Below, in pieces: positions 16,669-24,520 of a DNA stretch of 53,878 bases. The translations under genes and the position numbers were made by a program. Below the pieces are notes generated by a model, which was given only the letters and a program-made list of their open reading frames with translations, made no database searches and had not been told where the DNA came from. Origin of the DNA: Nocardioides sp. (GTDB lineage Bacteria > Actinomycetota > Actinomycetes > Propionibacteriales > Nocardioidaceae); contig NZ_JAOPWY010000183.1 of the NCBI RefSeq assembly GCF_025965415.1, positions 1 to 53,878 on the forward strand, given 5' to 3'. Each line of letters begins with the position of its first letter. Position 1 is the first letter of the stretch.

Positions 16669-17558
16669 AACGTCTCCCCGGTGAGCAGCTCGAAGGCCTC
16701 GACGTAGCGCGCGCGGGTGCGCTCGACGACGGCCTGGGGCAGGGCGGGCGGTGCGTCGCCCGACGTCCGGTCCCAGCCGGACTCCCCGGTGAGCCAGTCG
16801 CGCACGATCTGCTTGTCGTACGACGCCTGGGCGCGGCCCGGCTGCCACTGGTCCGCCGGCCAGAAGCGGCTGGAGTCGGGGGTGAGGACCTCGTCGGCGA
16901 GGATCGTGCTGCCATCGGGTCGGCGGCCGAACTCCAGCTTGGTGTCGGCCAGGATGATGCCGCGCTCCTTGGCCAGCGCGTGGGCCTTGCCGTAGACCTC
17001 CATGGTCAGCATCCGCAGCTCGGCGGCCGCGTCGTCGCCGACGGCCTCGCAGACGGCCTCGTAGTCGACGTTCTCGTCGTGGTCGCCGAGCTCGGCCTTC
17101 GTCGCGGGCGTGAAGATCGGCTCGGGCAGGCGGCTGCCATCCTGGAGGCCGGCCGGCAGCGCGATGCCGCAGACCTCACCGGTGCGGCGGTAGTCGAGGA
17201 GGCCGGAGCCGGTGAGGTAGCCGCGCGCCACGCACTCGACCGGGAACATGTCCAGGCGCTCACAGATCACGGCGCGACCGGCCACGGAGGCCGGCACGTC
17301 GGTGGACACCACGTGGTTGCCGACGAGCCCTTCGAGCTGGTCGAACCACCACAGGGACATCCGGGTGAGGATCTCGCCCTTGTCGGGGATGGTCGTGTCG
17401 AGGACGAAGTCGTAGGCCGAGATGCGGTCGCTGGCGACCATCAGCAGCCGACCCTCGTGCTCACCCCCGTCGATCCGGTAGAGGTCGCGGACCTTGCCGG
17501 AGTGGAGGTGGGTGGTGCCCTCGATCGCTGGGGCTGCGGGGATGTTCGGCTCGGCCAC
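16665..17558 (-). CDS. purC: Phosphoribosylaminoimidazole-succinocarboxamide synthase
   Basis: The 297-residue SAICAR synthetase, which joins CAIR and aspartate with ATP in purine synthesis. Typical segments are HSGKVRDLY near 18-26, the SDRISAYDF signature (43-51), [14 protein letters not shown] (106-119), and the [13 protein letters not shown] / [13 protein letters not shown] region with the metal-binding residues. Length is normal for the actinobacterial monofunctional form. The GTG at 17558 is placed 6 bases after TAGGCT. The gap 17571-17674 upstream has no recognisable feature. Confidence 0.97.
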   Translation of the reverse strand: MAEPNIPAAPAIEGTTHLHSGKVRDLYRIDGGEHEGRLLMVASDRISAYDFVLDTTIPDKGEILTRMSLWWFDQLEGLVGNHVVSTDVPASVAGRAVICERLDMFPVECVARGYLTGSGLLDYRRTGEVCGIALPAGLQDGSRLPEPIFTPATKAELGDHDENVDYEAVCEAVGDDAAAELRMLTMEVYGKAHALAKERGIILADTKLEFGRRPDGSTILADEVLTPDSSRFWPADQWQPGRAQASYDKQIVRDWLTGESGWDRTSGDAPPALPQAVVERTRARYVEAFELLTGETF

Positions 17559-17564
17559 GGGTCG

Positions 17565-17570
17565 AGCCTA
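17565..17570 (-). promoter_or_regulatory. -10 element TAGGCT of purC
   Basis: Minus-strand TAGGCT, then CGACCC, then the GTG at 17558. Confidence 0.6.
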
Positions 17571-17674
17571 GTGCGGACGGGCGCCCCCGGGGCGAGCACG
17601 GTTGGTGATCGTTCCCTGGAACCACCACGCGACCAGGCCACACGCCAGAGTCGGCTCCCCCGTGGGCGCAGACC

Positions 17675-18226
17675 CTAGCGGTGGAGCCACCACGACATCC
17701 GCCGCGTGATCCACGGCAGGACGGCGTACGTCATGAGCGGGGTCATGACGACGATCGTGGCGCACACCCGGAGCGGGAGCGGCCAGCCCGCCAGCGGCGT
17801 GTGGAGCACGGCGTAGTTGACGGCGAGGCTCAGCGGGAAGAAGCCCATGAAGATGATGACCATCTGCTTCCAGCGCGGCGGCGGGGTCGGCGCGGCGCTG
17901 AGCGACTCGATCGAGGTGGGCTCGTCGAACCAGCCCTCGATGCCCGTACGACGTTCGCGGCGCTTCTCCTCGACGCTGCCCTGGGCGGCCTCGAGCCACC
18001 ACTCGCGCTGCGGGGAGGCCTCCCACGCGGCGAGGGCGTCGGCGTCGGCGAAGCGGTAGAGCATGTGCCAGTCGGTGGAGTCCTCACTGGGTCGCACCCA
18101 CCCCGAGCCGAGGAAGCCGTCGAACTTCTCGGCCAGCGACGTCCCGGCCTGCACCCAGGCGAGCATCTCGCTGGAGCGCGACGGGTCGACGTGGCGCGTG
18201 ACGGACACTGTGACGGGGGCGCTCAT
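17675..18226 (-). CDS. Antibiotic biosynthesis monooxygenase-like protein with membrane anchor
   Basis: A 183-residue protein. Residues 1-105 form an ABM ferredoxin-like domain (VTVSVTRHVDPSRSSEMLAW; FLGSGWVRPSEDSTDWHMLYRFADADALAAWEASPQREWW). Two transmembrane helices follow, about 120-143 (VIIFMGFFPLSLAVNYAVL) and 152-172 (LRVCATIVVMTPLMTYAVLPW). This ABM-plus-two-helix layout matches a known uncharacterised group (COG3224-like). It is probably a small membrane-bound oxygenase or stress protein, with no substrate known. A GC-rich 13-base palindrome GCGGGGTCCCCGC lies directly before the ATG (18227-18239). No TANNNT element sits at leaderless distance. Confidence 0.82.
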   Translation of the reverse strand: MSAPVTVSVTRHVDPSRSSEMLAWVQAGTSLAEKFDGFLGSGWVRPSEDSTDWHMLYRFADADALAAWEASPQREWWLEAAQGSVEEKRRERRTGIEGWFDEPTSIESLSAAPTPPPRWKQMVIIFMGFFPLSLAVNYAVLHTPLAGWPLPLRVCATIVVMTPLMTYAVLPWITRRMSWWLHR

Positions 18227-18360
18227 GCGGGGTCCCCGCGGCGTTGTCCGGAGGAGCGCAGCGGAGGAGAAGAACGCCGTGGGGTGCTCATGCGGTCCAG
18301 TGTCGGGCGCGGGCCTGCGGCGCGGGTAGCCGACGACGACGAGATCCCGGACACGCTGGC

Positions 18361-18378
18361 GTCACAATGTTCAGTGAC
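18361..18378. promoter_or_regulatory. Inverted repeat in the AT-rich region before the sulfotransferase gene
   Basis: GTCAC and GTGAC arms with an 8-base spacer sit just upstream of TAGTCT at 18380-18385, a possible -10 element about 37 bases before the ATG at 18423. The AT-rich patch stands out in this GC-rich gap (18227-18422). The rest of the gap shows nothing I recognise. Confidence 0.35.
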
Positions 18379-18422
18379 TTAGTCTACAAACTCACCCTTG
18401 TCCAGCCCCCCCGGGAGCGACC

Positions 18423-19409
18423 ATGACCCGAGCACCGCGCCCCGACTTCCTCGTGATCGGCGCACCCAAGGCCGGCACCACCGCGCTGCACGCCGCACTC
18501 GCCCAGCATCCGGACGTCTTCGTCTCCGACCCGAAGGAGCCGAAGTACTGGCTGTGCGACGGCGCTCCCCCGCCCGCGTGGTGCGGGCCCGGCGACAAGC
18601 ACTCGCAGCAGGAGTGGATCTGGCGCGCCGACCGCTACTTCCCGCTCTTCGAGCCGGCGCGCGACCACCAGGTCCGTGGTGAGAGCACGCCGTTCTACCT
18701 GTGGAGCCGCGGTGCTCACCGCCGGATCGCCGAGGACCTGCCGGACGTCAGGCTGGTTGCCGTGGTCCGTGACCCGATCGACCGCGCCTACAGCAACTGG
18801 ATGCACCTGTGGTCCGACGGGCTGGAGCCCGAGCCGGACTTCGTCACCGCCTTCGACCGCGAGGCCGAGCGGGTGCGCGCGGGGTGGGCGCCGTTCTGGC
18901 GCTACCGCGAGCTGGGTCGCTACGGCGAGCAGCTCGAGCACCTGCACCGCTACGTCGACCCCACCCGTGTCCTGGTCGTGCGCTACCGCGACCTCGTCGA
19001 CGAGCCCGGCGAGACCGTCGACCGGGTCAGCCGGTTCCTCGGCATCCGCGAGGGACTCGTCGACTCCATCCCGCGGGACAACTCCCGCAGCTTCGTCCCC
19101 CCGGGCTGGCGCCCGCGCGTCTTCGGGCCGCTCGTGCGCAGTGGCGCGCGGCTCGGGCAGTTCGCACCGCCGGAGGTCTGGCGGCGCATCCACCCGCTCA
19201 CGATGGGCCTGCTCAGCGACCACGGCGAGGCCGCGCGGCCACGGCTCGACGCCACCCGACGCCAGCGACTCGTGGACACGTACGCCGACGACATCGGGCT
19301 GCTGAGCGAGCTCACCGGGCAGGACTTCGAGGACTGGCTGTCCCCCGAGAGCCGGGGCTCCTACGCGGAGCGCTCCGCGACGGTGACGAGCATCAGCGCT
19401 CGTCGCTGA
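18423..19409 (+). CDS. Sulfotransferase family protein
   Basis: A 328-residue PAPS-dependent sulfotransferase. The 5'-phosphosulfate-binding loop GAPKAGTTALH lies at 13-23, and the 3'-phosphate-binding segment VVRDPIDRAYSNWMH at about 113-127 with Arg and Ser. LVVRYRDLVDEPGETVDRVSRFLGI is the usual region after the acceptor loop. This heparan/NodH-like class transfers sulfate to a sugar, lipid or other hydroxyl compound; the acceptor is unknown. GGGAGCGACC before the ATG at 18423 is a good ribosome site. The gene seems to be a single transcription unit. Confidence 0.9.
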   Translation: MTRAPRPDFLVIGAPKAGTTALHAALAQHPDVFVSDPKEPKYWLCDGAPPPAWCGPGDKHSQQEWIWRADRYFPLFEPARDHQVRGESTPFYLWSRGAHRRIAEDLPDVRLVAVVRDPIDRAYSNWMHLWSDGLEPEPDFVTAFDREAERVRAGWAPFWRYRELGRYGEQLEHLHRYVDPTRVLVVRYRDLVDEPGETVDRVSRFLGIREGLVDSIPRDNSRSFVPPGWRPRVFGPLVRSGARLGQFAPPEVWRRIHPLTMGLLSDHGEAARPRLDATRRQRLVDTYADDIGLLSELTGQDFEDWLSPESRGSYAERSATVTSISARR

Positions 19410-19415
19410 GGGACG

Positions 19416-20294
19416 TCAGCGCACGCAGGTGACGAGGTCGTGCGCCCCGTCGGGGCGCGCGGCCTCGACGTAGTAGCGCACGCGGCCGTCGGGCAGCGGG
19501 ACGACGGCGGCGTAGCGGAAGGCACCGTCGGCGTGCGGGGAGGAGATCGGCGGCTGGTCGGTGCGGGTCAGCACCGTGCCGTCCCAGTGCGCAACCCCGG
19601 TCGTCTCGAACCAGTTGGACTCCGCGTCGGGGCGGCCGTCGTACAGCACCGTCCCGTCGGGCAGCACGGCGCTGACGCGCGCGCCGCGGGCGTCCCACTC
19701 GCCGGGGCGGCCGGCGAGCACCTCGCCGTGGTCCTCCCAGTCGAGCCCGTCGACGCTGGTCAGGCGGCGGGTCGTCATCCGGTCCTCGTGGCCGGGCTCG
19801 TCGAGGGGGTGGCAGCACAGCCACATCTCGTAGCCGTCGTCGCCCACCGTGATCACCGGGTCCTTGACACCGGTGTGGCGGTCGCCCTCGTGCACGCGGC
19901 GGCGCACGCCGTCCGCCAGGCCCTCGACCGTGTCGGCCGTCAGGCTGTCGACCCACCAGTGCTTGGAGCCCGGTGTGGCGCAGGAGAGGTAGAGCCGCCA
20001 ACCGCCCTCGTGGAGGGGCACCAGCACCGGTCGCTCGAACGACTCGGCACCGAAGGCCTCCCGCGACACCTCGGTCACCGTCTCGAAGGTGACGCCGTCG
20101 CTGGAGCGCGCCACGACGACGGAGACGCCGCGGCCGTCGGTCAGCGGGCGGCGTACGCGCCAGGTGAGCCAGACGACGTCGTCGACCAGGACCGCGCTCG
20201 CCGCGCCCGCCCAGTTGCCGGCGCCGCGGCCGGGGGCAGGGACCACGACCTCGACGTCGTCGTAGGTAGGCGGAGCTGCAGTGGTGGTGGTCAT
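19416..20294 (-). CDS. Beta-propeller glycoside-hydrolase-like protein
   Basis: A 292-residue cytoplasmic protein whose repeated blades resemble the five-bladed beta-propellers of GH43/GH32-type or DUF377-like proteins. Examples are SSDGVTFETVTEVS, RLYLSCATPGSKHWWV, GYEMWLCCHPLDEPG, SVDGLDWEDHGEVLAGRPGEWDARG and TVLYDGRPDAESNWFETTGVAHWDG. An acidic residue in each of several blades could be catalytic, but I cannot assign a substrate. No signal peptide is seen. The ATG at 20294 is preferred over one 16 codons upstream because a TATTGT element precedes it by 7 bases. Confidence 0.7.
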   Translation of the reverse strand: MTTTTAAPPTYDDVEVVVPAPGRGAGNWAGAASAVLVDDVVWLTWRVRRPLTDGRGVSVVVARSSDGVTFETVTEVSREAFGAESFERPVLVPLHEGGWRLYLSCATPGSKHWWVDSLTADTVEGLADGVRRRVHEGDRHTGVKDPVITVGDDGYEMWLCCHPLDEPGHEDRMTTRRLTSVDGLDWEDHGEVLAGRPGEWDARGARVSAVLPDGTVLYDGRPDAESNWFETTGVAHWDGTVLTRTDQPPISSPHADGAFRYAAVVPLPDGRVRYYVEAARPDGAHDLVTCVR

Positions 20295-20301
20295 GCCTCC
20301 C

Positions 20302-20323
20302 ACAATAGTCGACCAGATCGGTC
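20302..20323 (-). promoter_or_regulatory. -10 element TATTGT and adjacent inverted repeat
   Basis: TATTGT (20307-20302, minus) is followed by 7 bases and the ATG at 20294. Just upstream, GACC-AGATC-GGTC (20311-20323) is an inverted repeat between the -10 and -35 positions, a possible regulator site. Confidence 0.42.
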
Positions 20324-20348
20324 CAGTTTGGGAACCGCCCACGCCTCG

Positions 20349-20618
20349 TCAGCCGGTGATGTCGAAGGAGGTCGCACCGGAGGTCGCCGCGTCGCGCACC
20401 GCGACGTCGCGCACCCGGGCGAGCCCGGGGCCCTGGTGGCACCACGCGACCAGGGCGTCCACGGCCTCGTCGTCGCCCTCGGCGTGCAGCAGCACCGACC
20501 CGTCGGGCTCGTTGCGCACCCACCCGACGACGCCGAGCCGGCGCGCCTGCTCCTGGGCGTACCACCGGAACGAGACGCCCTGCACCCGTCCGCTCACCCG
20601 CGCCTGCACCGCCTTCAT
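20349..20618 (-). CDS. Acylphosphatase
   Basis: An 89-residue acylphosphatase that hydrolyses carboxyl-phosphate bonds. The catalytic arginine is in the phosphate loop VSGRVQGVSFRWYAQ (8-22), and the catalytic asparagine is in GWVRNEPDGSV (32-42). Length is exactly that of the single-domain family. The ATG at 20618 gives the standard MKAVQARVSGRVQG start. The gene is isolated, with a palindromic repeat element just upstream at 20660. Confidence 0.93.
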   Translation of the reverse strand: MKAVQARVSGRVQGVSFRWYAQEQARRLGVVGWVRNEPDGSVLLHAEGDDEAVDALVAWCHQGPGLARVRDVAVRDAATSGATSFDITG

Positions 20619-20659
20619 GCCCCCATCATCCGCTGTCGGGGGGGCGCGCGCCGGCCACA

Positions 20660-20706
20660 GTCGCCAACCGACGAGTTGGTCGACCAACTCGTGAGTTGGC
20701 GGGTTG
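20660..20706 (-). repeat. Palindromic intergenic repeat, copy A
   Basis: Two 16-base CCAAC-N6-GTTGG units start at 20664 and 20684, exactly 20 bases apart. The centre (20671-20692) is a perfect 22-base palindrome around GGTCGACC. Read on the minus strand, the copy matches the 22.3 kb copies: CAACCCGCCAACTCAC, two dyads, GGTTGGCGAC. It lies in the divergent gap between acylphosphatase and the exporter. Confidence 0.75.
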
Positions 20707-20730
20707 GGGGCCGGGCACGGGCCCGTCGAC

Positions 20731-20760
20731 CCCACCCAACCCACCAACCGACGAGCTGGC
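20731..20760 (+). repeat. Palindromic intergenic repeat, half copy
   Basis: The leader CCCACCCAACCCACCAAC followed by a single dyad unit (20744-20759, CCAACCGACGAGCTGG) ends there. It has the same leader as the copy at 22381 but lacks the second dyad. The rest of 20761-20826 shows no clear promoter. Confidence 0.65.
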
Positions 20761-20826
20761 ACCCCTCCCCCTCACCCCTGGACGCGGTGCGCACACACGT
20801 GGAGGCGGGTGCAAGGCTGGCGGGCG

Positions 20827-22275
20827 ATGACCCAGGACGAGCAGGCGGAGCGCACCACCGCCGACGAGACGACGTACGTCCCCGACCCCCAGCGCTGGCG
20901 GGTGCTGGCGGTGTCGCTGGTCGTCGGCTTCATGTCGCTGCTCGACGTCACGATCGTCAACGTCGCCGTCCCCTCGATCCGCGCCGGTCTCGACACCAGC
21001 GCCGCGACGATCCAGTGGGTGGTCTCGGGGTACGCCCTCGCCTTCGGTGTGACGCTGGTCGCCGGTGGGCGCCTCGGGGACGCCCACGGCCGCCGCCGGA
21101 TGATGACCATCGGCCTCGTCGGCTTCACCGTCTCGAGCGCCGCCGTCGGACTCGCGCCCAACGCGGCGGCGATCGTCCTCGCGCGGCTGGCGCAGGGAGC
21201 GAGCGCCGGGCTGCTGACACCACAGAGCTCCGGCCTCATCCAGCAGCTCTTCCGGGGAGAGGAGCGCGGGAGGGCCTTCGGGATGTTCGGCTTCACCGTC
21301 GCGATCGCCTCGGCCACGGGGCCGCTGATCGGTGGAGCGCTGATCGGGCTGCTCGGCGAGGAGAACGGCTGGCGCTCGCTCTTCCTGGTCAACGTGCCGA
21401 TCGGCCTCGTCGCGCTGGTGCTGATCCTGCGACTGGTGCCCGACAACCCCGTCGGGACCGGGGACGACGTCGAGCGCGACCCACGCGTCGACCTGCGCGG
21501 CGCGATGCTGCTCGGCCTCGCCGTGCTGGCGGTGCTCTATCCGCTGATCAGCCTCGAGGGAGGCGTCGGCCTGCCCCTCCTGCTGCTCCTCGCCTTCCCG
21601 CCGATGGCGTGGGCGTTCGTGCGGTGGGAGGTCCGGACCGTCCGCCTCGGTCGACCCCCGCTGCTCGACGTCTCGCTGCTGCGAGGGCTGCCCGGGTACG
21701 CCAACGGCCTGCTGGTCGGCACCCTCTACTTCACCGGCTTCACCGGCATCTTCCTGGTGCTCTCGGTGCACTTACAGGAGGGCGAGGGGTTCTCGCCCCT
21801 GCGGTCCGCCCTGCTGCTGACGCCGTTCGCGGTCGGTGCCGCGCTGACCTCGCCGCTGGCGGGGCGCCTGGTCGGGCGGATCGGGCGCCGGATCACCCTG
21901 CTCGCCCTGACGGTGATGATCACCGGAACCGCGCTCGCCGCGTGGCTGGTCACGTCGCCCTCGGACTCGCTGTGGTGGACGCTCGCGCCGGCGATGTTCC
22001 TCGCCGGGATCGGCGGCGGTGGCGTGATCTCGCCCAACTTCACCCTCACCCTCGCCGAGGTGCCGCCGCGGATGGGCGGTGCCGCCGGCGGGGCGCTGCA
22101 GACCGGCCAGCGGATCGGCTCCGCGCTGGGCGCCGCCTTGCTGATGACCGTCTACCAGTCCGTCGGGACGGTCGCGTCCGCACCCGTGGCGGCGCGCTCG
22201 GCCCTCCTGGCCGCGCTCGCCGTGCTCCTCGTCGCGCTCGCTGCCGCCGTACGGTCCTGGCGCCTGGGCGACTGA
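20827..22275 (+). CDS. DHA2 family MFS drug exporter
   Basis: A 482-residue proton-driven exporter with 14 predicted transmembrane helices. The DHA2 signature of helix 1, SLLDVTIVNVAVPSI (36-50), is present. So is the motif A loop GGRLGDAHGRRR (about 79-90) and the motif C region GFTVAIASATGPLIGGAL (155-172). It probably exports a small hydrophobic compound; the substrate is unknown. The ATG at 20827 has only a weak ribosome site. No regulator is adjacent: the nearest TetR gene is beyond purB. Copies of a palindromic repeat lie on both sides. Confidence 0.9.
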   Translation: MTQDEQAERTTADETTYVPDPQRWRVLAVSLVVGFMSLLDVTIVNVAVPSIRAGLDTSAATIQWVVSGYALAFGVTLVAGGRLGDAHGRRRMMTIGLVGFTVSSAAVGLAPNAAAIVLARLAQGASAGLLTPQSSGLIQQLFRGEERGRAFGMFGFTVAIASATGPLIGGALIGLLGEENGWRSLFLVNVPIGLVALVLILRLVPDNPVGTGDDVERDPRVDLRGAMLLGLAVLAVLYPLISLEGGVGLPLLLLLAFPPMAWAFVRWEVRTVRLGRPPLLDVSLLRGLPGYANGLLVGTLYFTGFTGIFLVLSVHLQEGEGFSPLRSALLLTPFAVGAALTSPLAGRLVGRIGRRITLLALTVMITGTALAAWLVTSPSDSLWWTLAPAMFLAGIGGGGVISPNFTLTLAEVPPRMGGAAGGALQTGQRIGSALGAALLMTVYQSVGTVASAPVAARSALLAALAVLLVALAAAVRSWRLGD

Positions 22276-22302
22276 CGGAGGGGCGGGCGCCGGGCGCCCA
22301 CT

Positions 22303-22366
22303 CACCCGACCCGCCAACTCACCAGTTGGCTGGCCAACTCGTCAGTTGGCGACGAGGGGGACCGAC
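22303..22366 (+). repeat. Palindromic intergenic repeat, copy B1
   Basis: Two dyads CCAACTCACCAGTTGG (22314-22329) and CCAACTCGTCAGTTGG (22334-22349) are 20 bases apart, preceded by CACCCGACCCGCC and followed by CGACGAGGGGGACCGAC. The middle AGTTGGC-TG-GCCAACT can form a 7-base-pair hairpin. It follows the exporter stop by 27 bases and may help end transcription. Confidence 0.75.
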
Positions 22367-22380
22367 ACGCCGGCCGCCAC

Positions 22381-22447
22381 CCACCCAACCCACCAACTCA
22401 CCAGTTGGCTCGCCAACTCACGAGTTGGCGACGAGGGGAGGACCGAC
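22381..22447 (+). repeat. Palindromic intergenic repeat, copy B2
   Basis: Dyads at 22393-22408 and 22413-22428, with the leader CCACCCAACCCACC and the tail CGACGAGGGGAGGACCGAC. It is a near-tandem copy of B1 at a 79-base period and ends 2 bases from the purB stop codon. Confidence 0.75.
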
Positions 22448-22449
22448 CC

Positions 22450-23868
22450 TCACAGGATGGCGCCGGGGACGTACGCCGCGGCGTCGGGGTGACGGGCCGC
22501 CAGTGCCTCGACCCGGGCGACGACCGCACGGGTCTGGGCCACGGCCGCGCCGGTGAACTCGATCGGGTCCGCGACGAGCGCGTCGATCTGGTCGCGGGTC
22601 AGCCCGAGCCGCTGGTCGGCGGCGAGCTTGGCGAACACGTCGTTGTCGCCCTGGCCGGCGCGCATGGCCAGCGCCGTGCCGACGGCCGCCTCCTTGATCG
22701 CCTCGTGGGCGGCCTCGCGGCCCACGCCGTTGCGGACGGCGGCCATCAGCACCTTGGTCGTGGTGAGGAACGGGAGGTAGCGGTCGAGCTCGCGCTGGAT
22801 CACCGCCGGGAAGGCACCGAACTCGTCGAGCACGGTGAGGAAGGTCTGGAAGAGGCCGTCGGTGGCGAAGAAGGCGTCGGGCAGCGCGACGCGGCGCACC
22901 ACCGAGCAGGACACGTCGCCCTCGTTCCACTGGTCGCCGGCCAGCTCGCTGACCATCGACAGGTGGCCGCGCAGGACCACGGCCAGGCCGTTGACCCGCT
23001 CGCACGAGCGGGTGTTCATCTTGTGGGGCATCGCCGAGGAGCCGACCTGCCCCTCCTTGAAGCCCTCGGTGACCAGCTCGTGCCCGGCCATCAGCCGCAC
23101 GGTCGTGGCGAGGTTGGACGGACCGCTGACCAGCTGCACCAGCGCCGCGACGACGTCGAAGTCCAGCGAGCGCGGGTAGACCTGGCCGACGCTGGTCAGC
23201 ACCTCCTCGAAGCCGAGGTGGGCCGCCACCCGCCGCTCGAGGTCCTCGAGCAGGGCTTCGTCGCCGTCGAGCAGGTCGAGCATGTCCTGCGAGGTGCCCA
23301 TCGGGCCCTTGATCCCCCGCAAGGGATAGCGCGCCAGCAGCTCCTCGACGCGCTGTACGCCGATGAGCATCTCGTCGGCGATCGTCGCGAACCGCTTGCC
23401 CAGGGTGGTCGCCTGCGCCGCCACGTTGTGCGAGCGGCCGGCCATCACGGTCAGCTCGTGCTCGGCCGCCAGCCGGGCGAGCCGGACCAGCGCGGCGACC
23501 GCGCGGTCGCGCACCACCTCGAGCGAGCGGCGTACCTGTAGCTGCTCGACGTTCTCGGTCAGGTCCCGGGACGTCATGCCCTTGTGGATGTGCTCGTGGC
23601 CGGCGAGCGCCGAGAACTCCTCGATGCGCGCCTTCACGTCGTGGCGGGTGATCCGCTCGCGGGCGGCGATGGAGTCGAGGTCGACGCGGTCGACGACCGC
23701 CTCGTAGGCCTCGACGACGCCCTCGGGCACGTCGATGCCGAGGTCGCGCTGAGCCTTCAGCACGGCGATCCACAGCTGGCGCTCGAGGACGATCTTGTGC
23801 TCCGGCGACCAGATCGCAGCGAGGTCGGCGCCGGCGTAGCGGGTGGCCAGGACGTTGGGGACGCTCAC
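22450..23868 (-). CDS. purB: Adenylosuccinate lyase
   Basis: A 472-residue fumarase/aspartase superfamily lyase that removes fumarate both from SAICAR and from adenylosuccinate. The signature GSSAMPHKMN (276-285) carries the catalytic serine loop, and TSRDLTEN (99-106) and GRSHNVAAQATTLGKRF (144-160) carry the other two conserved regions with the general acid/base histidines. Length matches the actinobacterial form. The GTG at 23868 is used. It ends beside the palindromic repeats, convergent with the exporter gene. Confidence 0.97.
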   Translation of the reverse strand: MSVPNVLATRYAGADLAAIWSPEHKIVLERQLWIAVLKAQRDLGIDVPEGVVEAYEAVVDRVDLDSIAARERITRHDVKARIEEFSALAGHEHIHKGMTSRDLTENVEQLQVRRSLEVVRDRAVAALVRLARLAAEHELTVMAGRSHNVAAQATTLGKRFATIADEMLIGVQRVEELLARYPLRGIKGPMGTSQDMLDLLDGDEALLEDLERRVAAHLGFEEVLTSVGQVYPRSLDFDVVAALVQLVSGPSNLATTVRLMAGHELVTEGFKEGQVGSSAMPHKMNTRSCERVNGLAVVLRGHLSMVSELAGDQWNEGDVSCSVVRRVALPDAFFATDGLFQTFLTVLDEFGAFPAVIQRELDRYLPFLTTTKVLMAAVRNGVGREAAHEAIKEAAVGTALAMRAGQGDNDVFAKLAADQRLGLTRDQIDALVADPIEFTGAAVAQTRAVVARVEALAARHPDAAAYVPGAIL

Positions 23869-23881
23869 GACCCGCAGTCTT

Positions 23882-24466
23882 TCATCCGCTGCCCGGGTCC
23901 GGCGCCACGAGGCGTCGCGCGGACTCCACCACGGCCGCCCGGCGCTTGGGCCGGGTGTTGTTGCGCGCCGACGGGGTGTACTCCGGAGGCAGCGACGCCC
24001 AGGTCGTGGCGAGGCTGATCAGCAGGCCGAGCAGGATGTCGGCGGGGAAGACGTCGGTGACCCGTCCCTCGCGCTGCGCGGCCCGGATCGCGATCAGCTT
24101 GGAGGCGTTGGCGCCGATGATCGCGGCGTTGGGCGGGTCGTCCTCGGACCGCTCCAGGCGGTACCAGGTGGCCAGCCGCGCGAGCGCCGGGTCGTCCTCG
24201 AACTGGTCGAAGATCCGGCCCATCGACTCAGGGAGGTCGTCGGCGTCGAACGGGTCGGTCTCCACCACGTCGTGCAGCAGTCCGGCCAGGACAGCACCGA
24301 AGAGCGCGTCCTTGCTGCCGAAGTAGTGGTAGATCTGCGCCTTGTTGGTCCGCGCCGCGGCAGCGATCCGGTCGACGCGCGCGCCGGCGATGCCGAACTC
24401 GGCGAACTCGGCTGCCGCCGCCTCGAGCAGGCGCTGGCGGGTCGCCTCCGCGTCACGTGGTGCCAT
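23882..24466 (-). CDS. TetR family transcriptional regulator
   Basis: A 194-residue repressor with an N-terminal TetR helix-turn-helix (about 9-56: RQRLLEAAAAEFAEFGIAGARVDRIAAAARTNKAQIYHYFGSKDALFGAVL) and a helical ligand-binding domain. The C-terminal part looks like the TetR_C_17-type domain (PPEYTPSARNNTRPKRRAAVVESARRLV). The ATG at 24466 follows a TAGGTT element by 6 bases, and an inverted repeat just upstream fits self-repression. Only 13 bases separate it from purB downstream. Its other targets may include the exporters in this window, though that is inference. Confidence 0.9.
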   Translation of the reverse strand: MAPRDAEATRQRLLEAAAAEFAEFGIAGARVDRIAAAARTNKAQIYHYFGSKDALFGAVLAGLLHDVVETDPFDADDLPESMGRIFDQFEDDPALARLATWYRLERSEDDPPNAAIIGANASKLIAIRAAQREGRVTDVFPADILLGLLISLATTWASLPPEYTPSARNNTRPKRRAAVVESARRLVAPDPGSG

Positions 24467-24472
24467 GCGCGG

Positions 24473-24498
24473 AACCTATCAACCAACCGTCCAGTTGA
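24473..24498 (-). promoter_or_regulatory. tetR promoter with candidate self-operator
   Basis: TAGGTT (24478-24473) lies 6 bases before the ATG. Directly upstream, TCAAC (24479-24483) and GTTGA (24494-24498), with inner arms CAAC-CGTCCA-GTTG (24484-24497), form nested inverted repeats between the -10 and -35 positions. Confidence 0.5.
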
Positions 24499-24520
24499 GA
24501 CCCGGCCGAGCCGACCGGCG

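Noticed and set aside
20660..22447. CCAAC-N6-GTTGG repeats as a CRISPR array
   Set aside because: There are only a few copies, no regular unique spacers and no cas genes. The copies occur in opposite orientations and include a half copy.
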